Positions 16,558-24,747 of a DNA stretch of 64,000 nt are shown here, in pieces (the first letter of the stretch is position 1; each line of letters starts with the position of its first letter). The position numbers and the translations under genes are program-made. Under the pieces are notes generated by a model. That model was not told where the DNA came from, did no database searches, and worked only from the letters and a program-made list of their open reading frames with translations. The stretch is from an uncultured Bacteroidales bacterium (GTDB taxonomy: Bacteria; Bacteroidota; Bacteroidia; Bacteroidales; WCHB1-69), in NCBI GenBank assembly GCA_905235135.1, contig CAJOKR010000005.1, positions 1 to 64,000 of the forward strand. The letters run 5' to 3'.

Positions 16558-17568
16558 ATGCTCCTGCTGATGGCCTTGACTTTTTTTTTTAAGATAACTT
16601 TCGCCCAGGACTATCACTTTTCCCAGTTTTATGCTAACCCGACGGGGGTAAACCCTTCATTGACAGGCGCTTTTGACGGTGTGGTGCGCGCTGGCGTCAT
16701 CATGCGGGAGCAGTGGCTTTCTGTTACCACCCCATTCATGACTATGGGCGCGGAGGTCGATGGCGCAATCTATAAGAACCACCGACGGCAGGAACTTTTG
16801 GGCATCGGGCTCACCTTCAACGGCGACAAGGCCGGCGATTTGAACTACAGTTCCGTGCAGGCGATTATTTCGCTGTCGTACATTAAAAACATTGGCCGTC
16901 ATAGCCGCCACAAGATCGGATTGGGACTTTACGGCGGCATCATCAACAACCATTTCGATTTCGACCAAGGCACGTGGGATAACCAGTTTGTGGACGGCGT
17001 TTTCTACCCATATCTACCTGCTGGTGAGAATTTTGAGACAATACAACGATTATATCCGGATGTCGGCGCGGGTGCGTTTTGGAGCTTTCTGCCCAAAAAA
17101 AACGTACTGTTGCGGGTGGCTTTCAGTGCGGCGCACATCAACCGGCCATTCTACGGGTTTGGGGATTCCCATGCACGGCTTCCCGTCAAATACACCGCCC
17201 ACTTCTATTCGCAGATTGCCCTCAATCGCGAAATCTCCTTGTCGCCAATGTTTTACGCCACATGGCAACGTTCGTTTAGCGAATATCTCTTTGGATGCAA
17301 TGTGGAATATTTCAAGAAGAAAAACAGCTATACCACCCTCTATACGCTGGGCGGTGGACTCCTATATCGCTGGAATGACGCGTTGGTTCTCAATGGGTTC
17401 GTGAGTTGGCAAAACCTTCGTTTCTCCCTCGCGTATGACGTGAATGTGTCGCCGTTTGTGGTGGCTACTCACGGGCGTGGCGGAGTGGAAATCGCAATCT
17501 CGTACATTTTCAAGAAAAAAACCATCACAAGGATTGGGAAGGAGCCGTGCCCGTATGACATTATGTGA
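16558..17568 (+). CDS. PorP/SprF family outer-membrane protein (type IX secretion-associated)
   Basis: 336 residues from ATG 16558, in the same frame as rarA. It begins with its own signal peptide 'MLLLMALTFFFKITFAQ' and then the family signature 'DYHFSQFYANPTGVNPSLTG'. Aromatic beta-strands throughout fit an outer-membrane barrel. PorP/SprF proteins are components or partners of the type IX secretion and gliding machinery. A cytoplasmic ATPase fused to an internal signal peptide is unlikely to work as one chain, so I annotate this as a separate gene. The signal peptide crosses a T10 run at 16581-16590. The PD40/OmpA gene follows by 33 bases, a common partner arrangement. Confidence 0.85.
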   Translation: MLLLMALTFFFKITFAQDYHFSQFYANPTGVNPSLTGAFDGVVRAGVIMREQWLSVTTPFMTMGAEVDGAIYKNHRRQELLGIGLTFNGDKAGDLNYSSVQAIISLSYIKNIGRHSRHKIGLGLYGGIINNHFDFDQGTWDNQFVDGVFYPYLPAGENFETIQRLYPDVGAGAFWSFLPKKNVLLRVAFSAAHINRPFYGFGDSHARLPVKYTAHFYSQIALNREISLSPMFYATWQRSFSEYLFGCNVEYFKKKNSYTTLYTLGGGLLYRWNDALVLNGFVSWQNLRFSLAYDVNVSPFVVATHGRGGVEIAISYIFKKKTITRIGKEPCPYDIM

Positions 17569-17596
17569 GTTTAAGGTTTAGGGTTTAAGGTTTAAT
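17569..17596. repeat. TTAAGGTTT word repeat
   Basis: 'GTTTAAGGTTTAGGGTTTAA' fills the gap between the PorP/SprF stop and the next gene. Same family as at 51502-51612. Confidence 0.5.
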
Positions 17597-17601
17597 GAAG
17601 A

Positions 17602-19176
17602 ATGAAAGTTAAGTCGCAGATATTATGGATTACGGTTTTTGCGCTGTCTTGGTGGATACCAGCGGGGGCGCAAAACAGTGATGCGGTTATCATGCCGACG
17701 GAAGATTCTATCATTGTGACCATCAAGCCGTTACCATCATCAGTCAACAGCTCTTTTTCGGAATATGCCTGCCGGCTGCTATCTGATTCCACCTTTTTGT
17801 TTACTTCCCTGCGCAATGATGCCGCCGAGGATGTGGAACATTTCTTCGAAACGAACTGGTACTGTTATCTTTACGAGTCCAAAGCCCTGTCGAATGGACG
17901 GTTCGTATCGGTGAAACCGAAGTCGTCGTCCGTGAACCATCCCAAGTATTTCAACAGCAACTTTTGCCTCAGTGAAGACGGGCAGCGGATGATTCTGACG
18001 CGGTGCGTGCGGGTGGGGGAAGGCGATTTGCGCTGTGACCTGTGGCATACGGAAAAACGTGGCAGTAACTGGCAGAAACCCAAGAGGTTGCCGTCGGTGA
18101 TAAACGAAAACGATTGTTCCGCCATGCAGCCTTGTCTGGTGGAATATCCTGATTATGAGGTTCTTTATTTTGTCTCCGACCGCCCAGGAGGGTATGGGAA
18201 AACCGACATTTGGTACTCCATCTGCAAAAACGGCCATTACCAGCAGCCAGTGAACCTCGGACCGGTCATCAATACTGACGGGGAAGAGGTTACGCCGTTC
18301 TACGATAAGAGGGCTAACGTGCTCTATTTCAGTTCGGACGAACATCATGGCATGGGGGATTTCGACATTTTTTGTAGTGAAGGGGCGCTGGGTCGATGGA
18401 TGTCGGTCCAACATTTAGATCGGCCGTTCAATTCCGTTTATAACGATTTCTACTTTGCTGTAAATCAAGATGGAAGGAGCGCCTTTCTCTCCTCGAACAG
18501 ACCTTATCGTGATATGGTGGATGACGATACCTGCTGTAACGATATTTTCTATGTGGAATGGTCTAAGCCTCAGAAAGATACGGTCGTGTTGCCGCCAGAA
18601 CCGGACATTCACGAAAAGATTGCCTCCGTGCTGCCCATCACGCTCTATTTCCAAAACGACTGTCCTGACCCAAAGTCCGTTTTTGACACTACCGAGCAGG
18701 ATTATCTGTCGTTGTACAATGCGTATATCGGTGATATTCAGGAGTATATCCGCAAATCGGGGCAAGGGCTTTCGGGTGAAGAGCAGCGTAGGGCGATGTA
18801 TGCGGTGGCGGGATTTATGCGCGATTCCGTGCAGACGGGTTACGCGCGCTTACAGCTTCTGCAACAGTATCTTACAGAGGCAATGTCGAATGGCGATACG
18901 GTGGATTTGGTGATTCGCGGCTTTGCCAGCCCGTTGCATAATAGCGAGTACAACAAGCACTTGTCATCGCGGAGAATTGTCAGTTTGCTGAATTATTTGC
19001 GGGAAGCGGACAATGGTCAGCTGGCGCCATACCTCACGGGCGAACGATCAGGATTACGCTTGCAAGTCTATCCGGAAGGGGCGGTGAATCACACTTTCGA
19101 AACTGATGAGGTCCGTGAAACCGTATTCGGGTTACGGGCGGCGAAGGATCGAAAGATTGTAATTACCGGTCTGTAG
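17602..19176 (+). CDS. PD40 beta-propeller / OmpA-like envelope protein (PorP partner)
   Basis: 524 residues. The signal peptide 'MKVKSQILWITVFALSWWIPAGAQ' is followed by four or more PD40 (WD40-like) blades at about 110-320, for example 'YFVSDRPGGYGKTDIWYS', 'LYFSSDEHHGMGDFDIF' and 'AFLSSNRPYRD'. The C-terminal region holds an OmpA-like segment ('VDLVIRGFASPLHNSEYNK', 'LSSRRIVSLLNYL') expected to touch peptidoglycan. PorP/SprF genes in Bacteroidetes are often followed by such proteins (compare PorE), so a type IX secretion or gliding-related complex is likely. The TAG stop at 19174-19176 lies inside a GTAGAG palindrome. Confidence 0.8.
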   Translation: MKVKSQILWITVFALSWWIPAGAQNSDAVIMPTEDSIIVTIKPLPSSVNSSFSEYACRLLSDSTFLFTSLRNDAAEDVEHFFETNWYCYLYESKALSNGRFVSVKPKSSSVNHPKYFNSNFCLSEDGQRMILTRCVRVGEGDLRCDLWHTEKRGSNWQKPKRLPSVINENDCSAMQPCLVEYPDYEVLYFVSDRPGGYGKTDIWYSICKNGHYQQPVNLGPVINTDGEEVTPFYDKRANVLYFSSDEHHGMGDFDIFCSEGALGRWMSVQHLDRPFNSVYNDFYFAVNQDGRSAFLSSNRPYRDMVDDDTCCNDIFYVEWSKPQKDTVVLPPEPDIHEKIASVLPITLYFQNDCPDPKSVFDTTEQDYLSLYNAYIGDIQEYIRKSGQGLSGEEQRRAMYAVAGFMRDSVQTGYARLQLLQQYLTEAMSNGDTVDLVIRGFASPLHNSEYNKHLSSRRIVSLLNYLREADNGQLAPYLTGERSGLRLQVYPEGAVNHTFETDEVRETVFGLRAAKDRKIVITGL

Positions 19177-19807
19177 AGCCGCCATAATATGGCGGCTCTA
19201 CAATATTGAACCTTTTCTCCAACCAAGTCGCCAAGCCTGCAATCAATACCGCGATCAGCCAGCCAAATAGGATGTCGGTCGGGTAGTGGACTCCCACATA
19301 GATACGGCTGTAGCAAGACAACAAGGTGGTGCCGAAGACGAATATGCCTAATAGCCATTTCCGACGGACTTTGGGTGATAAGAAGTAGAAAAAGAGAAGC
19401 GAAGTGGTCAGATAGTTGATGGCGTGGTTCGATGGGCAGCTGTAACGGCCTCCGCGATAGTAAGTTCCGTCTTTTCTTTGAAGCAGGTGCACCTCATAAT
19501 CCCCGTGATATTCCGTATCGTGCGACGGGCGCAACCGCTGTATGGAGGTTTTGAGCACCCTTGCGCCAAACGCATCCGCCGACAGCGTCACAACCGCGAT
19601 GAACAGCAGAATTTTCCACGTTTTTTTCCGGTAAAAAACAAACGTTATGATGGACAGAATCAGGCAGAAAACCAATCCGAACTGGGTACTGGTAATCACC
19701 TGCATCACTTGGTCCCAAAAGGGCGAGTTGTGGCCGTTGATGAACTGGAACAGCTGCTTGTCCCAATCAAACCAGTGGCTATAAAAGAAATCGTTTAACA
19801 GTAGCAT
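19163..19807 (-). CDS. PAP2-family phosphatase
   Basis: 214 residues from ATG 19807 ('MLLLNDFFYSHWFDWDKQLF'); the 7 residues before it in the track are not needed. A multi-pass membrane protein with the three PAP2 motifs: 'KTSIQRLRP' (KxxxxxxRP), 'SCPSNHA' (PSxH) and 'SRIYVGVHYPTD' (SRxxxxxHxxxD). It probably dephosphorylates phosphatidic acid, undecaprenyl-diphosphate or a similar lipid phosphate in the inner membrane. The C-terminal tail '...EPPYYGGSTDR' is encoded by the palindrome at 19173-19201. It overlaps the convergent PD40 gene by 14 bases because of that read-through. Confidence 0.88.
   Translation of the reverse strand: MLLLNDFFYSHWFDWDKQLFQFINGHNSPFWDQVMQVITSTQFGLVFCLILSIITFVFYRKKTWKILLFIAVVTLSADAFGARVLKTSIQRLRPSHDTEYHGDYEVHLLQRKDGTYYRGGRYSCPSNHAINYLTTSLLFFYFLSPKVRRKWLLGIFVFGTTLLSCYSRIYVGVHYPTDILFGWLIAVLIAGLATWLEKRFNIVEPPYYGGSTDR
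19173..19201. repeat. GTAGAG palindrome, copy 4, shared by two gene ends
   Basis: Arms GTAGAGCCGCCAT / ATGGCGGCTCTAC, perfect, three-base centre. It supplies the stop codon of the PD40 gene (+) and encodes the last residues of the PAP2 gene (-). Confidence 0.9.
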
Positions 19808-19825
19808 ATTGTTACATTTGGGCCG

Positions 19826-19833
19826 CAAAAATA
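19826..19833 (-). promoter_or_regulatory. -7 box for the PAP2 phosphatase (TATTTTTG)
   Basis: CAAAAATA on + reads TATTTTTG on -, 19 bases upstream of ATG 19807. Confidence 0.5.
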
Positions 19834-19866
19834 CTATTTTTAGGCAATGAGTTTATTATTAACCTG

Positions 19867-21519
19867 TCAATGATCCTTGATTTTGATGGGTTTGCTGTTC
19901 ACGGAGCGGTTCATTCCGTTGTCAAGGCAGATTACAAAGGGTGCGTTTGGAACGGTATCCGTGGCGGTGGAGAGTGTCACGCTACTTTTGGCGGGAATGA
20001 TCAGGTCGGGCGAGATGGGACAGTACAGGGTATGATGATGCTCGCCGGACATGTATCCGACAAACAGCGTGATGGGGCATTCGGGATGGTTGACGGTAAA
20101 GTCTTGGGAATAAGGGTTGTACATGGTCAAATCCAGCAGCAGGGAATCTCCAGACACCCGGTATCGATTCACCGTGACCTCAATCCGGTTCGCCCCCTGG
20201 AAAGAGCTTATCTCCCGATAATAGAAACGGATCTTTTCATCGTGTATGGTCGTGAAGCCGTCTCGGATATGACGTTTGTAGGCATCGTCGATCACGCAAA
20301 CGGCTTTTCCCTGCAGAAGCGTGTCGAACTGCCAAAGGTCGAATTGGGTGTGGCGGGTGTAGAAAGAACTGAGCGTGACCGCGTTATCGTCCGTGTAGAA
20401 GCGATAGAGGGAGGCTTCTTGGAAGGAGCCGACAAAGATAACAGGCGTATGTCCGCACTTTTTGTGAATCGCCGTGACGAGTTCGTGTCCGTTCGGGCTC
20501 GTCGAAGAACTCTGTGAGAGCAGTGTGGGGACGAAACCGCAGGACAGCAGCACAATGCAGGCGATAGGAACTATACCTCTCGTCAACCATTTGTGCCACT
20601 GTTCGTTACGAAGCTCATGCCAAAGCAGGATAATCATCGGTACGGAGGCGGCGACGGTCCAACGGGGCTCCGCATGGCCTTTTACCGTCATCACCCAGAA
20701 AAAGAGAAGGAAACCGGCGGTGGTAAAGAGGCACGCTCGCTCGAAAAGATTATCCGTTTCGCGCTTTTTCCAACAGAAATAGACGGCAAGACAGAGACAT
20801 GCGGGGTTGAAGACGAAAAGTTGATTCGGGATATATTCCAGTAGATATTGCAGTCGGAAACCCTTGTTGCGGCCCATCAGGTGGTACTGGAAGCTCGGGA
20901 AATCGTGGTGGACCTGCCAGAGGATGTGCGGTACGATAAGCAGTGCGGCAAGTAGGACAGCAACCCAAACCCGCTTGTCTTTCAGCAGTTTGATATTGGA
21001 AAGCAATACAAATCCGGCCACCAGCACGGCCATGTATTTGCTGTAGAGCATCGCGGCGAGCGTCACTCCGATGGAAAGCGCGATTGGCCAGCTGGGGGAA
21101 GAGAGGTAACGGCGGTAGAGGTAGAAGAAGAGCGCGGTGAAAAAGAGCAACGGTGCGTCCGGAGTGGTCACAAAACCGTAAATCGAAAACATTACCAAAG
21201 AGGCGGCGATGGCGAAAAACATCCATACATCTTTGCTTGTCAATGATTTGTGGGGTAACGTCTTCCAAACCAGCCAGACGGTTCCGCCGTGGAGAAGTGC
21301 GGTGGCGAATCGGATGGACAGATTTCCCTTGAAAAAAACGCTACTGAGTGCGGTAAGTAGCGCCACCATGGGCGGATGGTCGTAGTAGCCCCAGTCGAGG
21401 TGCTGGCCGAAGAGCGCATAGTATGCCTCATCCGCATGCACGGGCGTGAAGGCGGCCAAAAAAAGGTCGGCTATCACCCATAGAATCAGCAGAATATAGA
21501 ACAGTTTTGGCGGTTTCAT
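19867..21519 (-). CDS. GT39-type glycosyltransferase (ArnT/PMT-like), inner membrane
   Basis: 550 residues from ATG 21519 ('MKPPKLFYILLILWVIADLFL'). The 39 residues the track adds upstream run through the tRNA-proximal repeat, and a TACCTTTG box sits between. The N-terminal half has about 10 hydrophobic segments and the GT-C motif 'TPVHADEAYYALFGQHLDWG' with 'YYDHPPMVALL', the conserved acidic loop of dolichyl-phosphate-mannose-type transferases. It should transfer a sugar from a polyprenyl-phosphate donor to a lipid or protein on the periplasmic side. The C-terminal 200 residues form a soluble beta-rich domain. Substrate unknown. Confidence 0.82.
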   Translation of the reverse strand: MKPPKLFYILLILWVIADLFLAAFTPVHADEAYYALFGQHLDWGYYDHPPMVALLTALSSVFFKGNLSIRFATALLHGGTVWLVWKTLPHKSLTSKDVWMFFAIAASLVMFSIYGFVTTPDAPLLFFTALFFYLYRRYLSSPSWPIALSIGVTLAAMLYSKYMAVLVAGFVLLSNIKLLKDKRVWVAVLLAALLIVPHILWQVHHDFPSFQYHLMGRNKGFRLQYLLEYIPNQLFVFNPACLCLAVYFCWKKRETDNLFERACLFTTAGFLLFFWVMTVKGHAEPRWTVAASVPMIILLWHELRNEQWHKWLTRGIVPIACIVLLSCGFVPTLLSQSSSTSPNGHELVTAIHKKCGHTPVIFVGSFQEASLYRFYTDDNAVTLSSFYTRHTQFDLWQFDTLLQGKAVCVIDDAYKRHIRDGFTTIHDEKIRFYYREISSFQGANRIEVTVNRYRVSGDSLLLDLTMYNPYSQDFTVNHPECPITLFVGYMSGEHHHTLYCPISPDLIIPAKSSVTLSTATDTVPNAPFVICLDNGMNRSVNSKPIKIKDH

Positions 21520-21527
21520 ATCGGCGG

Positions 21528-21535
21528 CAAAGGTA
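21528..21535 (-). promoter_or_regulatory. -7 box for the GT39 gene (TACCTTTG)
   Basis: CAAAGGTA on + reads TACCTTTG on -, 9 bases before the chosen ATG 21519; it would give a nearly leaderless transcript. Confidence 0.4.
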
Positions 21536-21540
21536 CATAA

Positions 21541-21577
21541 AAAATGTAGAGACGCGACATGCGCATCTCTACATTTT
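21541..21577 (-). terminator. GTAGAGACGC palindrome, copy 5, acting as tRNA-Cys terminator
   Basis: 16-bp arms AAAATGTAGAGACGCG / CGCATCTCTACATTTT with one mismatch and loop ACATG. On the minus strand the hairpin begins at the last base of the tRNA's encoded CCA and is followed by TTTTTTA. It is therefore both a member of the dispersed palindrome family and a good intrinsic terminator. Confidence 0.75.
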
Positions 21578-21650
21578 GGAGGTCTCGTCCAGATTCGAAC
21601 TGGAGTGCCTGGTTTTGCAGACCAGTACCTAACCACTCGGCCACGAGACC
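21577..21650 (-). tRNA. tRNA-Cys (anticodon GCA)
   Basis: The reverse complement folds as a cloverleaf. The acceptor stem is GGTCTCG / CGAGACC, the D arm includes GAGTGGTTAGGTA, and the anticodon stem CTGGT/ACCAG closes loop CTGCAAA with anticodon GCA. The T arm contains GTTCGAATC, and the discriminator is T. The CCA end is encoded (21577-21579). A TATTTTTG promoter box lies at 21666-21673 and a hairpin terminator begins at its 3' end, so it is a single-gene unit. Confidence 0.96.
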
Positions 21651-21665
21651 TTGAGTTTTGCGCTG

Positions 21666-21673
21666 CAAAAATA
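21666..21673 (-). promoter_or_regulatory. -7 box for tRNA-Cys (TATTTTTG)
   Basis: CAAAAATA on + reads TATTTTTG on -, 16 bases before the mature tRNA 5' end at 21650. Confidence 0.55.
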
Positions 21674-21748
21674 CACTTTTTTTCGATACGGCCAACGGTT
21701 GGGGATTATTTTTTCAATGGAGATTCTTGCCGATCATGTAAGAGGTTG

Positions 21749-22489
21749 TCACTCACCCCGTTTCGCTTCTCGCGCCAGCTTATAGAAGACTTGCTCCATG
21801 CTTTCAGCCCCGTACTGTTTTCGGAGGTTGGCGGGCGAATCGAGGGCACGAATCTGCCCATCAACCATCATGGTGACGCGGTCGCAGAACTCTGCCTCGT
21901 CCATATAGTGCGTGGTGACGAAAATAGTGGTCCCGTCGGCTGCCGCCAAGCGAATCAGTTCCCAAAACTGCTGTCTTGTCATCGGATCAACCCCGCCGGT
22001 GGGCTCATCCAAGAAGATGATCTCCGGGCGGTGGATGGCGGCCACCATGAAAGCTAATTTCTGCTTCCAACCCAACGGCAGCGAACCTACCAAGTCGTCC
22101 TTATGATCGGCGAAATTCAGCCTGTTAAGCAAATGCTCCACCCTCTCGGCTATTTCTTTCCCCGACAGGCCGTAAATGCCGCCGTAGAGTTCCATATTCT
22201 CTTTCACGGTGAGGTCTTGATAGAGCGAAAACCGCTGGCTCATGTAGCCGATATGCCGCTTGATTTGCTCGCTCTCGGTGCTGATGTCGTAACCCGCCAC
22301 AAATCCAGACCCGTCGGTGGGGAAACTGAGTCCGCACAGCATCCGCATGGCGGTGGTCTTGCCCGCACCGTTAGCCCCTAAGAAACCGAAAATCTCACCC
22401 CTGTGGACATCGAAGGAGATGTGGTCAACGGCGGTGAAATCACCGAACTGCTTGGTGAGGTTGCGGACGGAAATAATCGGGTCAATCAT
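21749..22489 (-). CDS. ABC transporter ATP-binding protein 2 of efflux operon
   Basis: 246 residues. Walker A is 'GFLGANGAGKTTAMRML', the ABC signature is the degenerate 'LVGSLPLGWKQKLAF', Walker B is 'EIIFLDEPTGGVDP', and the switch His is in 'FVTTHYMDE'. The signature lacks the usual LSGGQ but keeps LPLGWKQ, which is typical of the second nucleotide-binding half of YbhF/YhiH-type exporters. Last gene of a six-gene minus-strand operon; it starts 2 bases after the permease stop. It energises export together with the ATPase at 24744-25466. Confidence 0.9.
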   Translation of the reverse strand: MIDPIISVRNLTKQFGDFTAVDHISFDVHRGEIFGFLGANGAGKTTAMRMLCGLSFPTDGSGFVAGYDISTESEQIKRHIGYMSQRFSLYQDLTVKENMELYGGIYGLSGKEIAERVEHLLNRLNFADHKDDLVGSLPLGWKQKLAFMVAAIHRPEIIFLDEPTGGVDPMTRQQFWELIRLAAADGTTIFVTTHYMDEAEFCDRVTMMVDGQIRALDSPANLRKQYGAESMEQVFYKLAREAKRGE

Positions 22490-22491
22490 CG

Positions 22492-23652
22492 TTATTGTTG
22501 TTTTTTATACGTTATGGTGGCAAGCACGTTGAAAAAGACCGCAAGCACAACTAGCATCAGGATGTCAAAGCGGAGTTCCGAAAGCAGCGTGCCTTTCAGA
22601 TAGACGTCTCGGAAAATATTGATAACGTAGCGCGTCGGGAAAGTGTAGGTGATGCACTGCACCCAAGTGGGCATACTGTGGATGGGCGTCAGCAACCCCG
22701 ACATCAGGATGAAAATCATGGCGAAGAAAAAGATGACGAAGATGGCCTGCTGCATCGTGTCGGAGACGTTGGCCAGGGTAATCGCCAGCCCTGACATACA
22801 GAGTGAGAAGAGGAATGCGCCGAGGAAAATCACACCCATACTGCCTGCGGGAAGCAGTCCGTAGAATACCCAAGCCAGCAGAATGGAGAAGGCCACCAGG
22901 AACATCGCCATAACCCAGTAAGGGATGAGTTTGGCGAGGATGAACTCCAAACGGGTGATTGGTGTGACGTTAATCTGCTCGATTGTGCCCTGCTCCTTCT
23001 CGGTCATGATGTTTAGCAGGGGCAGGAAGCAGCTGTTCAGCAGCAGCAGGATAATGATCAGGGCCGGCAGCATGAAGATACGGTAGTTTCCCGTGGGGTT
23101 GTAGCGGTTTTGGATGGTGATAAGCGATGCGTCCCCAACGGGCATTCCGTGTTCGCGTGAAATTTCAGTCACGGCCGAGGCAATAGTCTGCACGGCGTAC
23201 TGTATTCCCTGCCCGCCCTTGGTGGCATTCACCGCATTGGCGACAATCAGGATGGATTTGGCCTGTCCGGCCTGCATGTCGCGCTCGAAATGCTCCGGAA
23301 TGGTGATAATCACATCCACTTTGCCATCGTCAAGCTGATGGATGGCGTCGTCATAGTCACGGAAACCGCTCTGCATGCGGAAATAGTCGGTGTTGGCAAT
23401 ATGGCTCTCCATCCGCATCGACAGGGTGGAACGGTCATGGTCGATAATCGCCACCTTGATGCTTTGGATGTCCATCTGACTCACCAACGGCATCACCAAA
23501 ACCAACATGATAGGCATGAAAATCAACAGCGTCGGCAAAAACTTATTGCGGAAGAACTGCGTCACCTCCTTACGAATCAACATCTTAAGGACACTGAAGA
23601 AGCTTCTCCTGCCTCGATCTACACGTTCAATATGTCTTTGTTTAGCCTCCAC
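22492..23652 (-). CDS. ABC-2 type permease (YbhR/YbhS-like) 2
   Basis: 386 residues. An N-terminal amphipathic segment and helix ('LKMLIRKEVTQFFRNKFLPT') is followed by a large periplasmic loop of about 150 residues ('SIKVAIIDHDRSTLSMRM'), then five membrane helices including 'NIMTEKEQGTIEQINVTPIT', the coupling-helix motif of ABC-2 permeases. It pairs with the permease encoded immediately upstream, 3 bases away. Together they form the membrane channel of a drug or toxic-compound exporter. Confidence 0.9.
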   Translation of the reverse strand: MEAKQRHIERVDRGRRSFFSVLKMLIRKEVTQFFRNKFLPTLLIFMPIMLVLVMPLVSQMDIQSIKVAIIDHDRSTLSMRMESHIANTDYFRMQSGFRDYDDAIHQLDDGKVDVIITIPEHFERDMQAGQAKSILIVANAVNATKGGQGIQYAVQTIASAVTEISREHGMPVGDASLITIQNRYNPTGNYRIFMLPALIIILLLLNSCFLPLLNIMTEKEQGTIEQINVTPITRLEFILAKLIPYWVMAMFLVAFSILLAWVFYGLLPAGSMGVIFLGAFLFSLCMSGLAITLANVSDTMQQAIFVIFFFAMIFILMSGLLTPIHSMPTWVQCITYTFPTRYVINIFRDVYLKGTLLSELRFDILMLVVLAVFFNVLATITYKKQQ

Positions 23653-23655
23653 TTA

Positions 23656-24747
23656 CTATTCCAATCTATCATTAAATTTTCTAAGACTTACTACGAAGAA
23701 AAACACGGTCATAGCCGTGAGAATGAGCATCTCCTTCCAAATGGCGCTCATGCCGAGGCCCTCGACCATCACCTTGCGGATGGCTTCAATGAACCAGCGG
23801 GCGGGCACAAAGAAGGAAACCTCCTTCAATCCGGGCGGAAGATTCTCCAGCGGATACAACATTCCGCTGAGCATCATCATGGGGACCATCATCACCATTG
23901 CGCAGATGATCAGAGCGACCATCTGGCTTTCGACCAGCGTGCTGATGAGCAGGCCGAGGGCGAGGGAGAGTACGATATAGAGCACACACAACGCCAACAG
24001 GGTGGGAAGATTGCCATATACGGGCATGTCCAGCACAAAATGCGAGATCAGGAGGATGGTGGCGATGTTGATGAGCGAGATGACAAAATAGGGGATCATT
24101 TTCGGCAGCACCACGTATATCGGCTTGACGGGTGATACTAGCAGCACCTCCATCGTGCCCATTTCCTTTTCGCGAACTACCGACACGCAGGTCATGATGG
24201 AGCAGATGAGGATGAGGATAAGTCCCATCACGCCGGGCACGAAGTTGTAGGCAGACTTCAGCTGCGGGTTATGACGCATGTAGGTGGTCACGGGGAGCTT
24301 TACGTTCTGCTGCGACGTGCCAAATCGGGTGTTATTCATAGCCTCTTGCGCTTCCACCCCTTGCAGGATTTGCGTCAGGTAGCTGCCCACCGAGGCCGAA
24401 ATCGACGGGTTGGAAGCATCGAGCACGATATTGCGTTTACCGTCGCGGGCAAACATTACCACAGCGACACAGTCTCCGCTGCGCAACTTGACATCCACAT
24501 CCCGTTCGTGGATAATCCCTTTGAAGGTGATGTAGGGGTTGTTTTCCAAAGCCGTAAGTTCGCCGCGCACATCGGGGGAGTATTGGTCCACCACAGCCAT
24601 CAGGTCGATGTTTTTGATTTCCGTGGTGATGGCAAAGCCGAAAAGCAGCATCAGCACGACCGGCATGAACAGCACGATGAGCATGGTGCGCACATCCCGG
24701 AGGATATGGATGAACTCTTTGCGGACGAAACTGAGGAATATCTTCAT
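23656..24747 (-). CDS. ABC-2 type permease (YbhR/YbhS-like) 1
   Basis: 363 residues from ATG 24747 ('MKIFLSFVRKEFIHILRDVR'); the 68 residues the track adds upstream are the ATPase gene in another frame. Same layout as its partner: N-terminal helix, long periplasmic domain ('LMAVVDQYSPDVRGELTAL'), then five helices with 'SVVREKEMGTMEVLLVSPV', the conserved coupling motif. The start overlaps the ATPase stop by 4 bases, so the two are translationally coupled. Confidence 0.9.
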   Translation of the reverse strand: MKIFLSFVRKEFIHILRDVRTMLIVLFMPVVLMLLFGFAITTEIKNIDLMAVVDQYSPDVRGELTALENNPYITFKGIIHERDVDVKLRSGDCVAVVMFARDGKRNIVLDASNPSISASVGSYLTQILQGVEAQEAMNNTRFGTSQQNVKLPVTTYMRHNPQLKSAYNFVPGVMGLILILICSIMTCVSVVREKEMGTMEVLLVSPVKPIYVVLPKMIPYFVISLINIATILLISHFVLDMPVYGNLPTLLALCVLYIVLSLALGLLISTLVESQMVALIICAMVMMVPMMMLSGMLYPLENLPPGLKEVSFFVPARWFIEAIRKVMVEGLGMSAIWKEMLILTAMTVFFFVVSLRKFNDRLE

